This document shows, piece by piece, positions 1-11,419 of a stretch of 64,000 bases of DNA. The notes under the pieces were generated by a model. The model was given only the letters and a program-made list of their open reading frames with translations, was not told the origin of the DNA and did no database searches. Where the stretch lies: positions 1 to 64,000 of the forward strand of contig CADCWL010000247.1 in NCBI GenBank assembly GCA_902806405.1, read 5' to 3'. Numbering within the stretch: position 1 is the first letter of the stretch; each line of letters opens with the position of its first letter. A program made the position numbers and the translations under genes. The DNA is from an uncultured Thermomicrobiales bacterium. GTDB lineage: Bacteria > Chloroflexota > Chloroflexia > Thermomicrobiales > UBA6265.

Positions 1-118
1 AGCGGCCGATCCATCCCAGCCCGGGCACCCGCCCGCCGAGCAGGATCAGACCCCCGACGAGGACGAGAACGACGCCCGCGCCGAGGAGGAGCCGGCCAAG
101 CCCGGCGAGATCGCTCAC
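1..118 (-). CDS. DUF2905-family small membrane protein (partial, runs off left edge)
   Basis: Reading leftwards from a GTG at 118, the frame gives VSDLAGLGRLLLGAGVVL and then a Gly/Leu-rich hydrophobic stretch ending in RVPGLGWIGR at the window edge. This is the pattern of the short DUF2905 membrane proteins: an amphipathic start, one hydrophobic helix, then a G-x-LPGD region that would lie beyond the edge. A purine-rich run (GGGGGG) precedes the GTG. It starts 24 bases downstream of the small membrane gene at 143-277, so the two are probably co-transcribed. Function of the family is unknown. The family call rests on about 39 residues. Confidence 0.6.
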   Translation of the reverse strand, partial: MSDLAGLGRLLLGAGVVLVLVGGLILLGGRVPGLGWIGR

Positions 119-142
119 CGCGCGCCCCCCCTGCTCATCCGA

Positions 143-277
143 TCACTCCTGGATGTTGTCGTCGATGCCGGTGGCAATCCCGAAAATGATCATGAAGAGG
201 GCTGCCAGGAGGCCAACGATCACCGCCAGGGCGACGATCGTCGCCACCGCCCCGAGCAACCCTTGCAAAAGATCCAC
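143..277 (-). CDS. 44-residue single-pass membrane protein
   Basis: A short frame from GTG (277) to TGA (143) encodes 44 residues: a VDLLQGLLGAVATIVALAVI start, one continuous hydrophobic helix (about residues 8-34) and a charged end GIDDNIQE. The third-codon pattern is strongly GC-biased like its neighbours and a weak AGGTG-type ribosome site lies upstream. It sits between the S9 peptidase and the DUF2905 gene, all on the minus strand. I do not recognise a family. A real small membrane protein is more likely than chance because of the clean membrane helix and tight spacing. Confidence 0.5.
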   Translation of the reverse strand: MDLLQGLLGAVATIVALAVIVGLLAALFMIIFGIATGIDDNIQE

Positions 278-340
278 GGCGCACCTGCCCAGCGAGCGGC
301 AACGGAGGCGTATTGAGGAGCCAAGTATAGCCGGAGCCGC

Positions 341-2299
341 CTAGACCGGCCCGCCAAGGTGGTCCCGAAACCAGGTCAGCGTCCGGGAGAGGAAATCGGC
401 ACGGTGCGCGGGCTGGCCGCCTCCGGTGAAGAGGTGCGAGGCGCCGGGGTAGCGGACGAATTCTGTCTCGCAGCCCGCCTTCAGGAGGGCGACGAACATC
501 TGCTCCCCCTGGCCGATCGGGCAGCGTTGGTCCGCCTCGCCGTGGAGGATCAAGGTCGGCGTCCGCACGCGATGGGCGAAGCTCGACGGCGAGCGAGCCG
601 CGTACCACCCCGCCCCCTCACGCGGCCCGGCGCCCCACTGCAGCTCGCCGAAGACGTGGCCGATGTCGCTGGTGCCGTAGAACGACTCGAAGTCGAAGAC
701 GGGGGCGCCGCAGACGGCGGCCTTGAACCGCTCCGTCTGGCCGATCGTCCAGGCCGTCATGTAGCCGCCGTAGCTGAAGCCGTAGATCCCGGTCCGCATC
801 GCGTCGGCATACGGCCGCTCCAGGACGGCGTCGACGACCGCCATCAGATCGAGATAATCCTCCCCGCCCCAGTCGCCGGTCACCTGCTGGGTAAAGTCCC
901 GCCCGTACGAGCCGGAGCCGCGCGGGTTGGCGAAGACGACGAGGAAGCCGGCCGTCGCGAGCGTCTGCTGCACGCCCTGCAGGCGGTGGCCGTAGAAGCC
1001 GTTCGGACCGCCGTGGACGTCGAGCACGACCGGGTAGCGCTTGGCCGGGTCGAAGCCTGGGGGCAGCAGAAGCCAGGCCTCGATCGCGTACGGCTCCCGC
1101 CGCACCTCGATCCGTTCCCACGCGGCCGGCGGCGCCTCCGCCAGGACGGCCGCGTTGTGCCCGGTGACGACCCGGTCCTCGCCCGACCAGACGTCGACGA
1201 CGGCAATCTCGCCGGTGGCGCCAAGGCTGGCGTGGGCCTGGACGGCGAAGCGGCCCGCCGAGTCGACGCTGAGACCGGCCCGGAGCGCGTCGGCGGCCTG
1301 CACCGTCGCCACCTCCCCGCTCTCGACGTCGAGCGTGAAGAGGCCGCTCCGTCCGGCGCGCACGGCGTGGAAGAGGACCCGGCGGTCGTCCAGCCAGACC
1401 GGGTGCGCCGGGGCGCTGACGGTGGCGTAGCCGACGTCCGGGGCGGAGGGGAGGTCGTCGCTGAGTCGCCGGATCGCGCCGGCGGTGACGTCGTAGACGA
1501 AGAAATCGAGCTGCCACGTCCGGCCCGGCTCGCCGACGAAGACAATCCGGTCCCCCTCCGGCGACCAGGCCCAGGCGGCGACCACCCCGTCTTCAGGGCC
1601 AACGTGCGCCACCACGCCCGTGGCCGCGTCGACGAGACCGAGCTGGGAGTGCATGCCGTTACGATTCGACAAGCCGACGGCGATCCGGCGCCCGTCCGGC
1701 GACCACCGGGGGAATTGATGGTCCACCGGGTCGCGGGTCACCATCCGCTGCTCGAGGGAGGCGACGTCGACGACGAAGAGCTGCGTCCGCACGTCGCCCA
1801 GATAGCCGTCAGCCCGGTTGTCCTGCTTGTAGTCGATCCGCCGCGTGGCCCGCACCCGCGGCGCCGCGTCGGCCGGGGGCGGCGTCCCCGTCGGGTTTTC
1901 CGGGTCGAACGGCGCGGTGAAGACGATGCTCCGCCCGTCTGGCGACCAGGCGAGGTCGCCGATCGGCTGCCAGGAGCGGGTCAACTCCCGCGCCTCTCCG
2001 CCATCGGCGGGCATCACGAAGAGGCCGCTCCGCTTGGCGCCGACGCGGTCGGAGACGAAGGCGATCGCGGCACCGTCCGGCGACCAGCGCGCGCCGCCGT
2101 TCTTCCCCCCGCTCCAGGTCAGCTGGCGCGCCCCATCGCCGTCGATGCCGTGCCGCCAGAGCTCGCTCCCGGCCCTCCCCGTCTCCCGATCAACGCGGCC
2201 CAGCGCGGAGAGGATGCTCGTCCCGTCCGGTGATACCGTCGGCTCCGCGGCGGCGATCAGATCGTAGACGAACGCGTCGGGGGAAAGGGAGCGGGGCAT
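341..2299 (-). CDS. S9 family prolyl oligopeptidase / acylaminoacyl-peptidase
   Basis: A 652-residue serine peptidase of the prolyl-oligopeptidase family. The N-terminal part (about residues 20-390) is a seven-blade-type beta-propeller with repeated WSPDG motifs (PD40/TolB-like). The C-terminal part is an alpha/beta hydrolase with the nucleophile in GFSYGGYM (Ser about 509), Asp about 590 in HGEADQRCP and His about 622 in GASHLF. Such enzymes cleave short peptides or remove acylated N-terminal residues, normally in the cytoplasm; no signal peptide is visible. The ATG at 2299 is chosen because MPRSLSPDAF begins the conserved part; the frame stays open 94 codons further upstream but that stretch is low-complexity. 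It stands alone on the minus strand. Confidence 0.9.
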   Translation of the reverse strand: MPRSLSPDAFVYDLIAAAEPTVSPDGTSILSALGRVDRETGRAGSELWRHGIDGDGARQLTWSGGKNGGARWSPDGAAIAFVSDRVGAKRSGLFVMPADGGEARELTRSWQPIGDLAWSPDGRSIVFTAPFDPENPTGTPPPADAAPRVRATRRIDYKQDNRADGYLGDVRTQLFVVDVASLEQRMVTRDPVDHQFPRWSPDGRRIAVGLSNRNGMHSQLGLVDAATGVVAHVGPEDGVVAAWAWSPEGDRIVFVGEPGRTWQLDFFVYDVTAGAIRRLSDDLPSAPDVGYATVSAPAHPVWLDDRRVLFHAVRAGRSGLFTLDVESGEVATVQAADALRAGLSVDSAGRFAVQAHASLGATGEIAVVDVWSGEDRVVTGHNAAVLAEAPPAAWERIEVRREPYAIEAWLLLPPGFDPAKRYPVVLDVHGGPNGFYGHRLQGVQQTLATAGFLVVFANPRGSGSYGRDFTQQVTGDWGGEDYLDLMAVVDAVLERPYADAMRTGIYGFSYGGYMTAWTIGQTERFKAAVCGAPVFDFESFYGTSDIGHVFGELQWGAGPREGAGWYAARSPSSFAHRVRTPTLILHGEADQRCPIGQGEQMFVALLKAGCETEFVRYPGASHLFTGGGQPAHRADFLSRTLTWFRDHLGGPV

Positions 2300-2614
2300 C
2301 GCGGTGCTTCCTCTACGGACGGGGCGAATCGCTCGGATCGCCGAGGGTAGCGGCGAGCGCGACGCTTGGCAACCGTGGTTTTCCCCTCGCCGGACAGCGT
2401 CACCTCCCGACGACGCTCCCTGCGGCGAGCCGAGGGCCGCTCCCGCGATACCCGCCCGGGCAGGAGGGACCGCCCCGACCGATGCACCTCCACCCTGAAG
2501 ACCGGGACTGTGCGCGACGGCAGAGAACGCCACAGGGGTGCGGACGCGGAGACGTCCCCCCGTTGCACCTCTCCAAGGCACAGGGCAGCGGTCGGCGGAC
2601 GGGGGGGACGGACG

Positions 2615-3397
2615 CTACCCCTCGAATCGGACGCGTGCGCCGTGCGTCGTGCTATCCGAGAGCGACCCCGTGCCCGCCCCTGCCAGGACGACCACGAACG
2701 GCCCTTCGCCGCGCACAGTGAGGTGCCGTTCCAGATTGCTCCCTGCCTCCCCGGGCGGGACCACGTCAATCCACTGGGAGCCGACCGTGAAGCGGCGGCC
2801 CTCCAGTGCCCCCGCGGGCGTTGCTCGGGAGGCCGGACCGGGCGTGCCGAGAAGCGCGGTGAAGGCGCCGAGGCCGCGTTCGAGATCGGCGACGACGACC
2901 CCCAGACCGGCGACGCCCGTCGCTCCGTTGGCGTGGACGGCGGCCGCGCCGCCGGCGACCCGGTGTGCGCGTGAGGTCACGTCCTCGATCAGGAACGGCA
3001 AGGGGGAGTCAGCGGCGGCCGGCACCAAGTTGCGCCAGGCAATGCGCTCGCCGTCCGGCCGCGTCCGCCCCCCCTCCTCCGGCCCCGCCATCGCGATCCC
3101 CGCGGTGCCGAGTCGTGCGGCCTCCGCCGCCGCGTCGTCGGTCAGGAGCGCGAAATCGACAAGCCCCTCGCCGGTCGCAAGCTTGGCCCACCAGCGGTGC
3201 GGCTGCGGCCGATCCGGCTCCTTGAATGCGATCAGCTCGACGTAGGCGCCGTCCGCGAACGGGATCAGCGCGTTGTGCGTCGCGCCGCCGACGTGCTCCC
3301 CGCCGGGTGTCACCGTGAAGCCCGCCTGCTCGTAGTCGGCGGTCGCCGTGGCGAGATCGCGGACGGCGATGACGACGTGGTCGATGCTCCGGATCAC
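2615..3397 (-). CDS. VOC (glyoxalase-like) family protein
   Basis: A 260-residue protein opening with IRSIDHVVIAVRDLATATADY, the typical first strand and helix of a vicinal-oxygen-chelate (glyoxalase) fold with the metal-binding His in DHVV. A second half-domain follows around residues 160-260 (GVAGLGVVVADLERGLGAF), so two VOC modules are present, as in the Glyoxalase_3-like group. These proteins bind a divalent metal and act as lyases, isomerases or dioxygenases; the substrate cannot be read from the sequence. GTG at 3397 is chosen as the first start just before the conserved strand. It diverges from the serine hydrolase at 3586. Confidence 0.75.
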   Translation of the reverse strand: MIRSIDHVVIAVRDLATATADYEQAGFTVTPGGEHVGGATHNALIPFADGAYVELIAFKEPDRPQPHRWWAKLATGEGLVDFALLTDDAAAEAARLGTAGIAMAGPEEGGRTRPDGERIAWRNLVPAAADSPLPFLIEDVTSRAHRVAGGAAAVHANGATGVAGLGVVVADLERGLGAFTALLGTPGPASRATPAGALEGRRFTVGSQWIDVVPPGEAGSNLERHLTVRGEGPFVVVLAGAGTGSLSDSTTHGARVRFEG

Positions 3398-3497
3398 CCG
3401 CCGCTCCGTCCCTGTCCCCGGTCCAGCCCCGGTTGCCCACCTACCGCGGCCCGCGAAGTGTAGCAACGCACCCCGTGACGGGATCGATCCGCCCCGC

Positions 3498-3526
3498 TTG
3501 CCGCCGCCGGGACCCCTTGCTAGCCT
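3498..3526 (+). promoter_or_regulatory. Promoter of the serine hydrolase gene
   Basis: TTGCCG at 3498-3503 and TAGCCT at 3521-3526 are separated by exactly 17 bases, and the -10 is preceded by TTGC. The predicted start lies about 50 bases before the GTG at 3586. Both hexamers match consensus only in part. Confidence 0.5.
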
Positions 3527-3585
3527 CCCGCTCCCGGTCGCCGACCGGCACTGCCAACCGAGCAGGAAATAGGAGGAGGCAACCG

Positions 3586-4488
3586 GTGACCAGCACGAGC
3601 GAAGAGGTGACCACGGCGATCGAGCGTGAATTCGCGGCGTTCCCCGGAACGGCCGGCCTGGCTACCAAGAACCTCGGCACCGGGGAGGAGATTCGCGTCA
3701 ACGCCAATGCCGAGACGCCGACGGCGAGCACGATCAAGGTTCCGATCCTGATCGCCCTCCTCCGCCGCGTCGAACGGACCGAGCTCTCTCTCGACGACCG
3801 CCTTGCCGTTGACGAGGCAACGCGGGCTCCCGGCTCCGGCATCCTCCGCGAGCTCTCCCTCGGCGTCGAATTGAGCGTCCGGGACCTCGCCACCTTAATG
3901 ATCGTTGTCAGCGACAACACGGCGACGAACATGCTGATCGACCTCGTCGGCCTGGAGCGGGTCAACGAGACGATGCTTGAGTTCGGCTTCACCCGGACCC
4001 GGCTGGTCCAGCGCCTCGACTTCCCAAAGATCGGCAAAGACGCGCGTAACCTCGCGGTCACCACACCGGCCGAGCTCGCCGGCATCATGGAGGCGCTGGC
4101 GACGGGCCAGATACTGAGTGAGGGAAGCCGGGAGACGATCCTGGAGATCATGCATCGGCAGCACCTGCTGGGCCTCGTGCCCCGCTATCTGCCCCATAAC
4201 CCCTACGCCGCCGAGATGGACGAGCCGGACAACGGCCTCCGGATCGCCAATAAGACGGGCGGCTGGACCGGCATGCGCGCCGATATGGCCCTCGTCGAGT
4301 GGCCCGGCGTCCGCTACGTGATCGGCGTCGTCACCGAAGGCGACCCCGACACCCGGTTCTGGACCGAGAACGCCGGCGACCGTTTGATCGGCCGCGTCTC
4401 CCGCCTCGTCTTCGACCACTTCGGTGGCGGCTCCCTTCCTTCGAGCGGGGAGACGCCGAGCGAGGCGCAGCTCGAAGCGGGCAACTGA
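3586..4488 (+). CDS. Class A beta-lactamase-fold serine hydrolase
   Basis: A 300-residue protein with the three penicillin-recognising motifs in order: STIK (Ser48-Lys51), SDN (109-111) and KTG (223-225). This is the class A beta-lactamase / penicillin-binding fold. The omega-loop region (about 145-170, KIGKDARNLAVTTPAELAG) has no ExxLN motif, so the deacylating glutamate of true class A enzymes appears to be missing; it may act as a peptidase/esterase or bind beta-lactams slowly. The GTG at 3586 has a perfect AGGAGGAGG (3571-3579) upstream and decides the start. No signal peptide is visible, which is unusual for a beta-lactamase and suggests a cytoplasmic serine hydrolase. Confidence 0.85.
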   Translation: MTSTSEEVTTAIEREFAAFPGTAGLATKNLGTGEEIRVNANAETPTASTIKVPILIALLRRVERTELSLDDRLAVDEATRAPGSGILRELSLGVELSVRDLATLMIVVSDNTATNMLIDLVGLERVNETMLEFGFTRTRLVQRLDFPKIGKDARNLAVTTPAELAGIMEALATGQILSEGSRETILEIMHRQHLLGLVPRYLPHNPYAAEMDEPDNGLRIANKTGGWTGMRADMALVEWPGVRYVIGVVTEGDPDTRFWTENAGDRLIGRVSRLVFDHFGGGSLPSSGETPSEAQLEAGN

Positions 4489-5111
4489 GGTTGGCCGGTC
4501 CGCATCACCACCGAGGGCTACCCGCCCGTCTCCATAGTTGATCCGCTCGCATCGTCGATCGCCGGGGCAAGGGCGGGGGTCCTCGTCTCCCTCGCCGCGA
4601 CCCGTCGGTCGAATAGTAAGCACCGGAGGTCAGAGACAGGCGGTCACGCCACCAGACGGGCGAAACCACCGAACTCGGGAGCATTCGACCGAATGCACGC
4701 CTCCCCGACCAACGGAATGCCCGGCGCACTAGGCAGCGAGTCCAGTTGTGATGGGTCGAGTCCAGAGGCTTCGGTCCCCTGGCGGCGGCGACCCGATGTG
4801 CCGGTGCCGAGCGCTCAACGAAAACGGAGCATGGGTCGTCGAGTCGGCCGATCCATGTTGACGCCCCTCCCAAGGGGTGATATACGGAGCACCACCCCTC
4901 GCGCGACGTGCAATCGACGCACGACCGCGATTCCACGTCGAGCCCACCTAACGAGGTTGACGTGACCCCGGCGGGCACGGGTGTCAGAGACGTTATCCCA
5001 CTCCCGTCCGCGCCGAGCGTGAATCCGAAAGCGAAGGAGGTTGACCGTCCAGGTGCCGCGATTCCATCGCCCGACACCCGCGTCCCGGCAGGTACGAAAG
5101 GGAGACGACGG
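4489..5111 (+). other. Intergenic leader of the first peptide-transporter operon
   Basis: 623 bases without a convincing gene on either strand; open frames here are low-complexity. The useful content is the promoter at 4858-4886, which leaves an untranslated leader of about 220 bases before the binding-protein gene. No known riboswitch pattern was recognised in the leader. Confidence 0.6.
4858..4886 (+). promoter_or_regulatory. Promoter of the first peptide ABC transporter operon
   Basis: TTGACG at 4858-4863 and TATACG at 4881-4886, spacer exactly 17 bases. The spacer contains a small inverted repeat, CCCCT-ccca-AGGGG (4864-4877), which could be an operator. It is the best -35/-10 pair in the 600-base gap upstream of the binding-protein gene. 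Confidence 0.6.
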
Positions 5112-6725
5112 ATGACCAGTCTTCGACTCTTCCGCAGTTTCGTGCTCATTGTCTCGATCGCGCTCCTCATCGGCACGCCGGCCATCCTCGTCTCGGCCGC
5201 GCCACATACGGGCCGACTCCAGGAGGCAGGTGAGCCGACCCCCGGCGGCACCCTCCGCATGGCCATCAGCGAGGAGCCGGACCAGCTCGACCCGGCGCGC
5301 ACCATCGAACTACTCGCCGGGCAGCTGATGGGCAACGTGCTCGACGCGCTCGTCTACATCGGCGACGACGGCCTTCCGCACGGCTGGGTGGCCGAGTCGT
5401 GGCAAATTGCCCCGGACGGAAAGGTCATCACCTTCAAGATTCGGCCCGGGATCAAGTTCCACGACGGTACCCCACTCGACGCCGCGGCGGTCAAGTTCGG
5501 GTACGACCGCATCCTCGACCCGGCGATGGCAGCGCCCTACAAGGAATTCCTGGGCACCCTGCAGAAGGTTGACGCCCCGGATCCGGCGACGGTCGCCTTC
5601 ACCTTCAGCGAGCCCTACGCCGCCTTCTTCGTCAACGGCGCCACAATCGGCATCGTCTCCCCCGCCGGCGTCGCCCAGTTCGGCGACGACTTCGGGCACA
5701 ACCCGATCGGCTCCGGCCCCTTCAAGTTCCGAGAGTGGCAGGCCGGCTCCAAGATCGTCTTCGAGCGCAACCCCGATTACGTCAACTTCCGCGAGGACGA
5801 TACAAACAAGGGCCCGGCCTACGTCGAAGCCCTCGAGTACAACGTGATCCCCGAGGCGGCGACCCAGACCGCGGCCTTCGAAGCGGGCGAACTCGACCTG
5901 CTTGACGTCCCCCGCGAGGACCTCGCCCGCCTCTCGGAGGACCCGGACGTCGAGATCGTCACGCTCGAAAAGTCGAATAACCTTAACTTCATCGAGTTCG
6001 CGAACCGTCCGCCGTTCAACAACCCGAGCTTCCGCAAGGCAGTTTCCTACTCTATCGACCGCCAGGCGATCATCGACCTTGCCTACGTCGGTAACGCCAC
6101 GGTCAACCAGTGCCCGGTGCCGATCAACAACGCCGCCTACGACGAGGCGCTCTGCGCCGAGCACGGCTACACATTCGATCAGGAGAAGGCGAAGCAGATG
6201 CTCGCCGAGGCCGGCTGGACCGACGGCGACGGTAACGGCATCGTCGAGATGGAAGGCAAGGACCTCCAGGTCACCCTCTGGAGTTATGCCCCCTACCCGA
6301 CCCAGTCAAAGACGATCGAGATCATGCAAGCGGACCTGAACGAGGTCGGGATCGGCACCGATATTCAGGTAATCGAGTTTGGCGCCATGCAACCGATGCT
6401 CGAGAGCGGCGAGATCGGCTTCGACTACATGCGCTGGACCTTCTCCGACCAGTCGATCCTTACCCAGCTGTTCAAGACCCCCGGCTGGACCAAGCAGACG
6501 AGCGACCCCGCGCTGGATGCACTGCTCGTCAAGGCCGACACCACCGTCGACCCCGTTGCCCGGCTCGAGGCCTCCCGCGCGGCGATGGTCTATGTCCTCG
6601 ACAACGCGATGATTGCGCCCGTGATCAGCGACTGGATCCAAACGGCCACCGGCCAACAGGTCCACAACTACCACTGGGACGCCCTCGTCAACGAGCGCCT
6701 GAACGACGTCTGGCTCACCTCCTAG
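5112..6725 (+). CDS. ABC transporter substrate-binding protein, family 5 (peptide/oligopeptide type)
   Basis: A 537-residue extracytoplasmic solute-binding protein (SBP_bac_5). Residues 1 to about 33 form a Sec signal peptide (basic start, long hydrophobic core, SAAP cleavage region) without a lipobox cysteine. Family features follow: GGTLRMAISEEPDQLDPAR, then LAESW/FKIRPGIKFHDGTPLDA and a late PFNNPSFRKAVSYSIDR. Such proteins capture di- or oligopeptides, or nickel or opine compounds, and deliver them to DppBC-type permeases; the ligand is not readable. ATG at 5112 is preceded by AAGGGAG. It is the first gene of an operon with the two permeases at 6816 and 7736. Confidence 0.92.
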   Translation: MTSLRLFRSFVLIVSIALLIGTPAILVSAAPHTGRLQEAGEPTPGGTLRMAISEEPDQLDPARTIELLAGQLMGNVLDALVYIGDDGLPHGWVAESWQIAPDGKVITFKIRPGIKFHDGTPLDAAAVKFGYDRILDPAMAAPYKEFLGTLQKVDAPDPATVAFTFSEPYAAFFVNGATIGIVSPAGVAQFGDDFGHNPIGSGPFKFREWQAGSKIVFERNPDYVNFREDDTNKGPAYVEALEYNVIPEAATQTAAFEAGELDLLDVPREDLARLSEDPDVEIVTLEKSNNLNFIEFANRPPFNNPSFRKAVSYSIDRQAIIDLAYVGNATVNQCPVPINNAAYDEALCAEHGYTFDQEKAKQMLAEAGWTDGDGNGIVEMEGKDLQVTLWSYAPYPTQSKTIEIMQADLNEVGIGTDIQVIEFGAMQPMLESGEIGFDYMRWTFSDQSILTQLFKTPGWTKQTSDPALDALLVKADTTVDPVARLEASRAAMVYVLDNAMIAPVISDWIQTATGQQVHNYHWDALVNERLNDVWLTS

Positions 6726-6815
6726 TCCTCGGGCGGCGGCGGTCGGGTGTCCGGCCGGCGCCGCCCGCCCCGTCCCCGGTCGCGCTCCGGGTCGCGCTCC
6801 AAGAGAGGTGAAGCC

Positions 6816-7739
6816 GTGGCCGGTTACGCGCTCCGCCGCGTCGCGACGACCATCCCGGTCCTGTTCGCGATCCTGACGTTGGTCTTCCTGATGCGCCCGC
6901 TCGTCCCGGGCGACCCGGTCGCGATCATGTTCTTCGGGCGCTCCTCCAGCCCGGAGGTCGTCGCCAACATGCGTCACCAGCTCGGGCTGGACGACCCCTT
7001 GCCGATCCAGTACGTCCGGTACCTGGGCGACGTCCTGCGCGGCGACCTGGGCACCAGCATCACCACCCGTCAGCCGGTCGTCCAGGAGATCGCCGAGCGC
7101 TTTCCGGCGACCCTCCAGCTCGCCCTCGGCAGCCTCGCGGTCTCCTGCCTCGTCGGGCTCGTCGCGGGGATCCTGGCGGCGGTCTACAAGGACACGGCGA
7201 TCGATACGGCGGCGATGGTCTTCGCAATGGCAGGGCTCTCGATGCCCGGCTTCTGGTTCGGCCTGGTCATGATCTACTTTTTCTCCGTGCGCCTCGGCTG
7301 GTTCTCGGTCATCCCGGACGGGTCCCTCAAGTCGCTCGTGCTCCCGGCGCTGACGCTCGGCCTGATCGCCTCGTCGGTCGTCGCCCGCCTCGTCCGCTCG
7401 GCCATGCTGGAGGTGCTCGGCCAGGACTTCATCCGGACGGCCCGCGCCAAGGGCCTGCGGGAACGGCGGGTCCTGCTGCGGCACGCGCTCGGCAACGCGA
7501 TGATCCCCGTAGTCACGATCATCGGCCTCCAGTTCGGCGGCCTCCTGAGCGGCGCGTTCATCATCGAAGCGGTCTTTGCTTGGCACGGCATCGGAGAACT
7601 CGCGGTCGATGCCCTCGGCAAGCGGGACTTCCCCCTGATCCAGGGGATCGTCCTGGTGATCGCGACCTCCTACGTCCTCGTCAATCTGCTGGTCGACCTC
7701 CTCTACGCGGTGCTCGACCCGCGGATCACTTACTCGTGA
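6816..7739 (+). CDS. dppB: Peptide ABC transporter permease, DppB-like
   Basis: A 307-residue inner-membrane permease with six predicted membrane helices, opening AGYALRRVATTIPVLFAILT as DppB/OppB proteins do. The cytoplasmic EAA loop that contacts the ATPase is visible (DFIRTARAKGLRERRVLLRH, followed by GNAMIPV). GTG at 6816 follows AAGAGAGG. It overlaps the next permease by four bases (GTGA), so the two are translationally coupled. No ATP-binding subunit lies in this operon. Confidence 0.92.
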   Translation: MAGYALRRVATTIPVLFAILTLVFLMRPLVPGDPVAIMFFGRSSSPEVVANMRHQLGLDDPLPIQYVRYLGDVLRGDLGTSITTRQPVVQEIAERFPATLQLALGSLAVSCLVGLVAGILAAVYKDTAIDTAAMVFAMAGLSMPGFWFGLVMIYFFSVRLGWFSVIPDGSLKSLVLPALTLGLIASSVVARLVRSAMLEVLGQDFIRTARAKGLRERRVLLRHALGNAMIPVVTIIGLQFGGLLSGAFIIEAVFAWHGIGELAVDALGKRDFPLIQGIVLVIATSYVLVNLLVDLLYAVLDPRITYS

Positions 7740-8629
7740 GCGCGGCGCTCACCGCCCCGGCCCTCCTGCCCGCGCGGGCGAAGACCCGAACCGGGTTTCG
7801 CCCCTTCCTCGCCGCCCTCTTTTCGCGGCGCCAGGCGCAACTTGGAGGCGCCGTCGTCCTGGTCCTGGTCCTGGCGGCGATCTTCGCCCCGCTGATCAGC
7901 CCCTACGACCCGTTCGAGCTGCGCGTCGGCCCCCTCAAGGAGCCGCCGACCCGTGCCCATCCCTTCGGCACCGACGACCTCGGCCGCGACCTCTTCAGCC
8001 GGATCGTCTACGGATCGCGGATCACCCTCCAGATTGGGACGATTAGCGTCGCCGTCGCGGTCGGTCTTGGCGTCCTGGTCGGGATCGTCGCCGGTTTCTA
8101 CGGCGGCTGGGTTGACGCCCTGCTGATGCGCTTCACCGACGTGATGCTCGCCTTCCCGGGCTTCCTCCTGGCGCTGGCCATCGTGGCGATCCTGGGGCCG
8201 GGCCTGAACAACGTGATGATCGCGGTCGGGCTCGGCTCCTTCCCCGGCTTTGCGCGGGTCGTCCGCGGTTCGGTACTGACGGTCCGCGAGATGGAATACG
8301 TCACGGCCGGGCGCGTCCTCGGCGCCACGCCGCCGCACATCATGCGGCGCGCGATCCTGCCGAACGTTCTCGCGCCGATCATCGTCCTCGCCTCGCTCGA
8401 GTTCCCCGCCGCGGTGCTCACGGCGGCCGCCCTTTCCTTTATTGGTCTCGGCGCCCAGCCGCCCTCTCCTGAGTGGGGAGCCCTCCTGGTCGACGCCCGA
8501 ACCTACATCCGCACCGCGCCCCACCTGATCAATGTGCCAGGGGCGGCCATCTTCGTCGTCGTGCTCGCCTTCAACCTGCTCGGCAATACCCTCCGTGACG
8601 TGCTCGATCCCCGACTTCGACATAGGTAA
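7736..8629 (+). CDS. dppC: Peptide ABC transporter permease, DppC-like
   Basis: A 297-residue permease with an N-terminal cytoplasmic stretch, a first helix at about 35-55, the family motif HPFGTDDLGRDLFSRIVYGS and an EAA loop (YVTAGRVLGATPPHIMRRAI). It pairs with the upstream DppB-like protein to form the membrane channel. The GTG start overlaps the upstream stop (GTGA), so expression is coupled. The operon ends here; a perfect 17-bp hairpin follows 41 bases after the stop. Confidence 0.92.
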   Translation: MSAALTAPALLPARAKTRTGFRPFLAALFSRRQAQLGGAVVLVLVLAAIFAPLISPYDPFELRVGPLKEPPTRAHPFGTDDLGRDLFSRIVYGSRITLQIGTISVAVAVGLGVLVGIVAGFYGGWVDALLMRFTDVMLAFPGFLLALAIVAILGPGLNNVMIAVGLGSFPGFARVVRGSVLTVREMEYVTAGRVLGATPPHIMRRAILPNVLAPIIVLASLEFPAAVLTAAALSFIGLGAQPPSPEWGALLVDARTYIRTAPHLINVPGAAIFVVVLAFNLLGNTLRDVLDPRLRHR

Positions 8630-8670
8630 CGGTCCCGGCGATAGGTGCACCGGCCGGGGCGATCGGGGAA

Positions 8671-8707
8671 GCGAAGCGGCGGCACCTGCGAGGTGCCGCC
8701 GCTTCGC
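8671..8707. terminator. Bidirectional terminator hairpin between dppC and clpB
   Basis: Perfect 17-bp inverted repeat: arm GCGAAGCGGCGGCACCT (8671-8687), loop GCG, matching arm 8691-8707. It lies between two convergent genes and can serve both strands. No long T-run follows, as is common in GC-rich genomes. Confidence 0.85.
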
Positions 8708-8746
8708 CGCTTCGGACGTTCCCTGAGCCCGGTGGAGCGGCTCCCG

Positions 8747-11356
<2,610 letters not shown>

Positions 11357-11419
11357 CTCGCGTTCCTCCCCTTCTCCAAAGGGATATGTTGTGGGAAGTC
11401 TTGCTTCTGCTGTCGCCGG

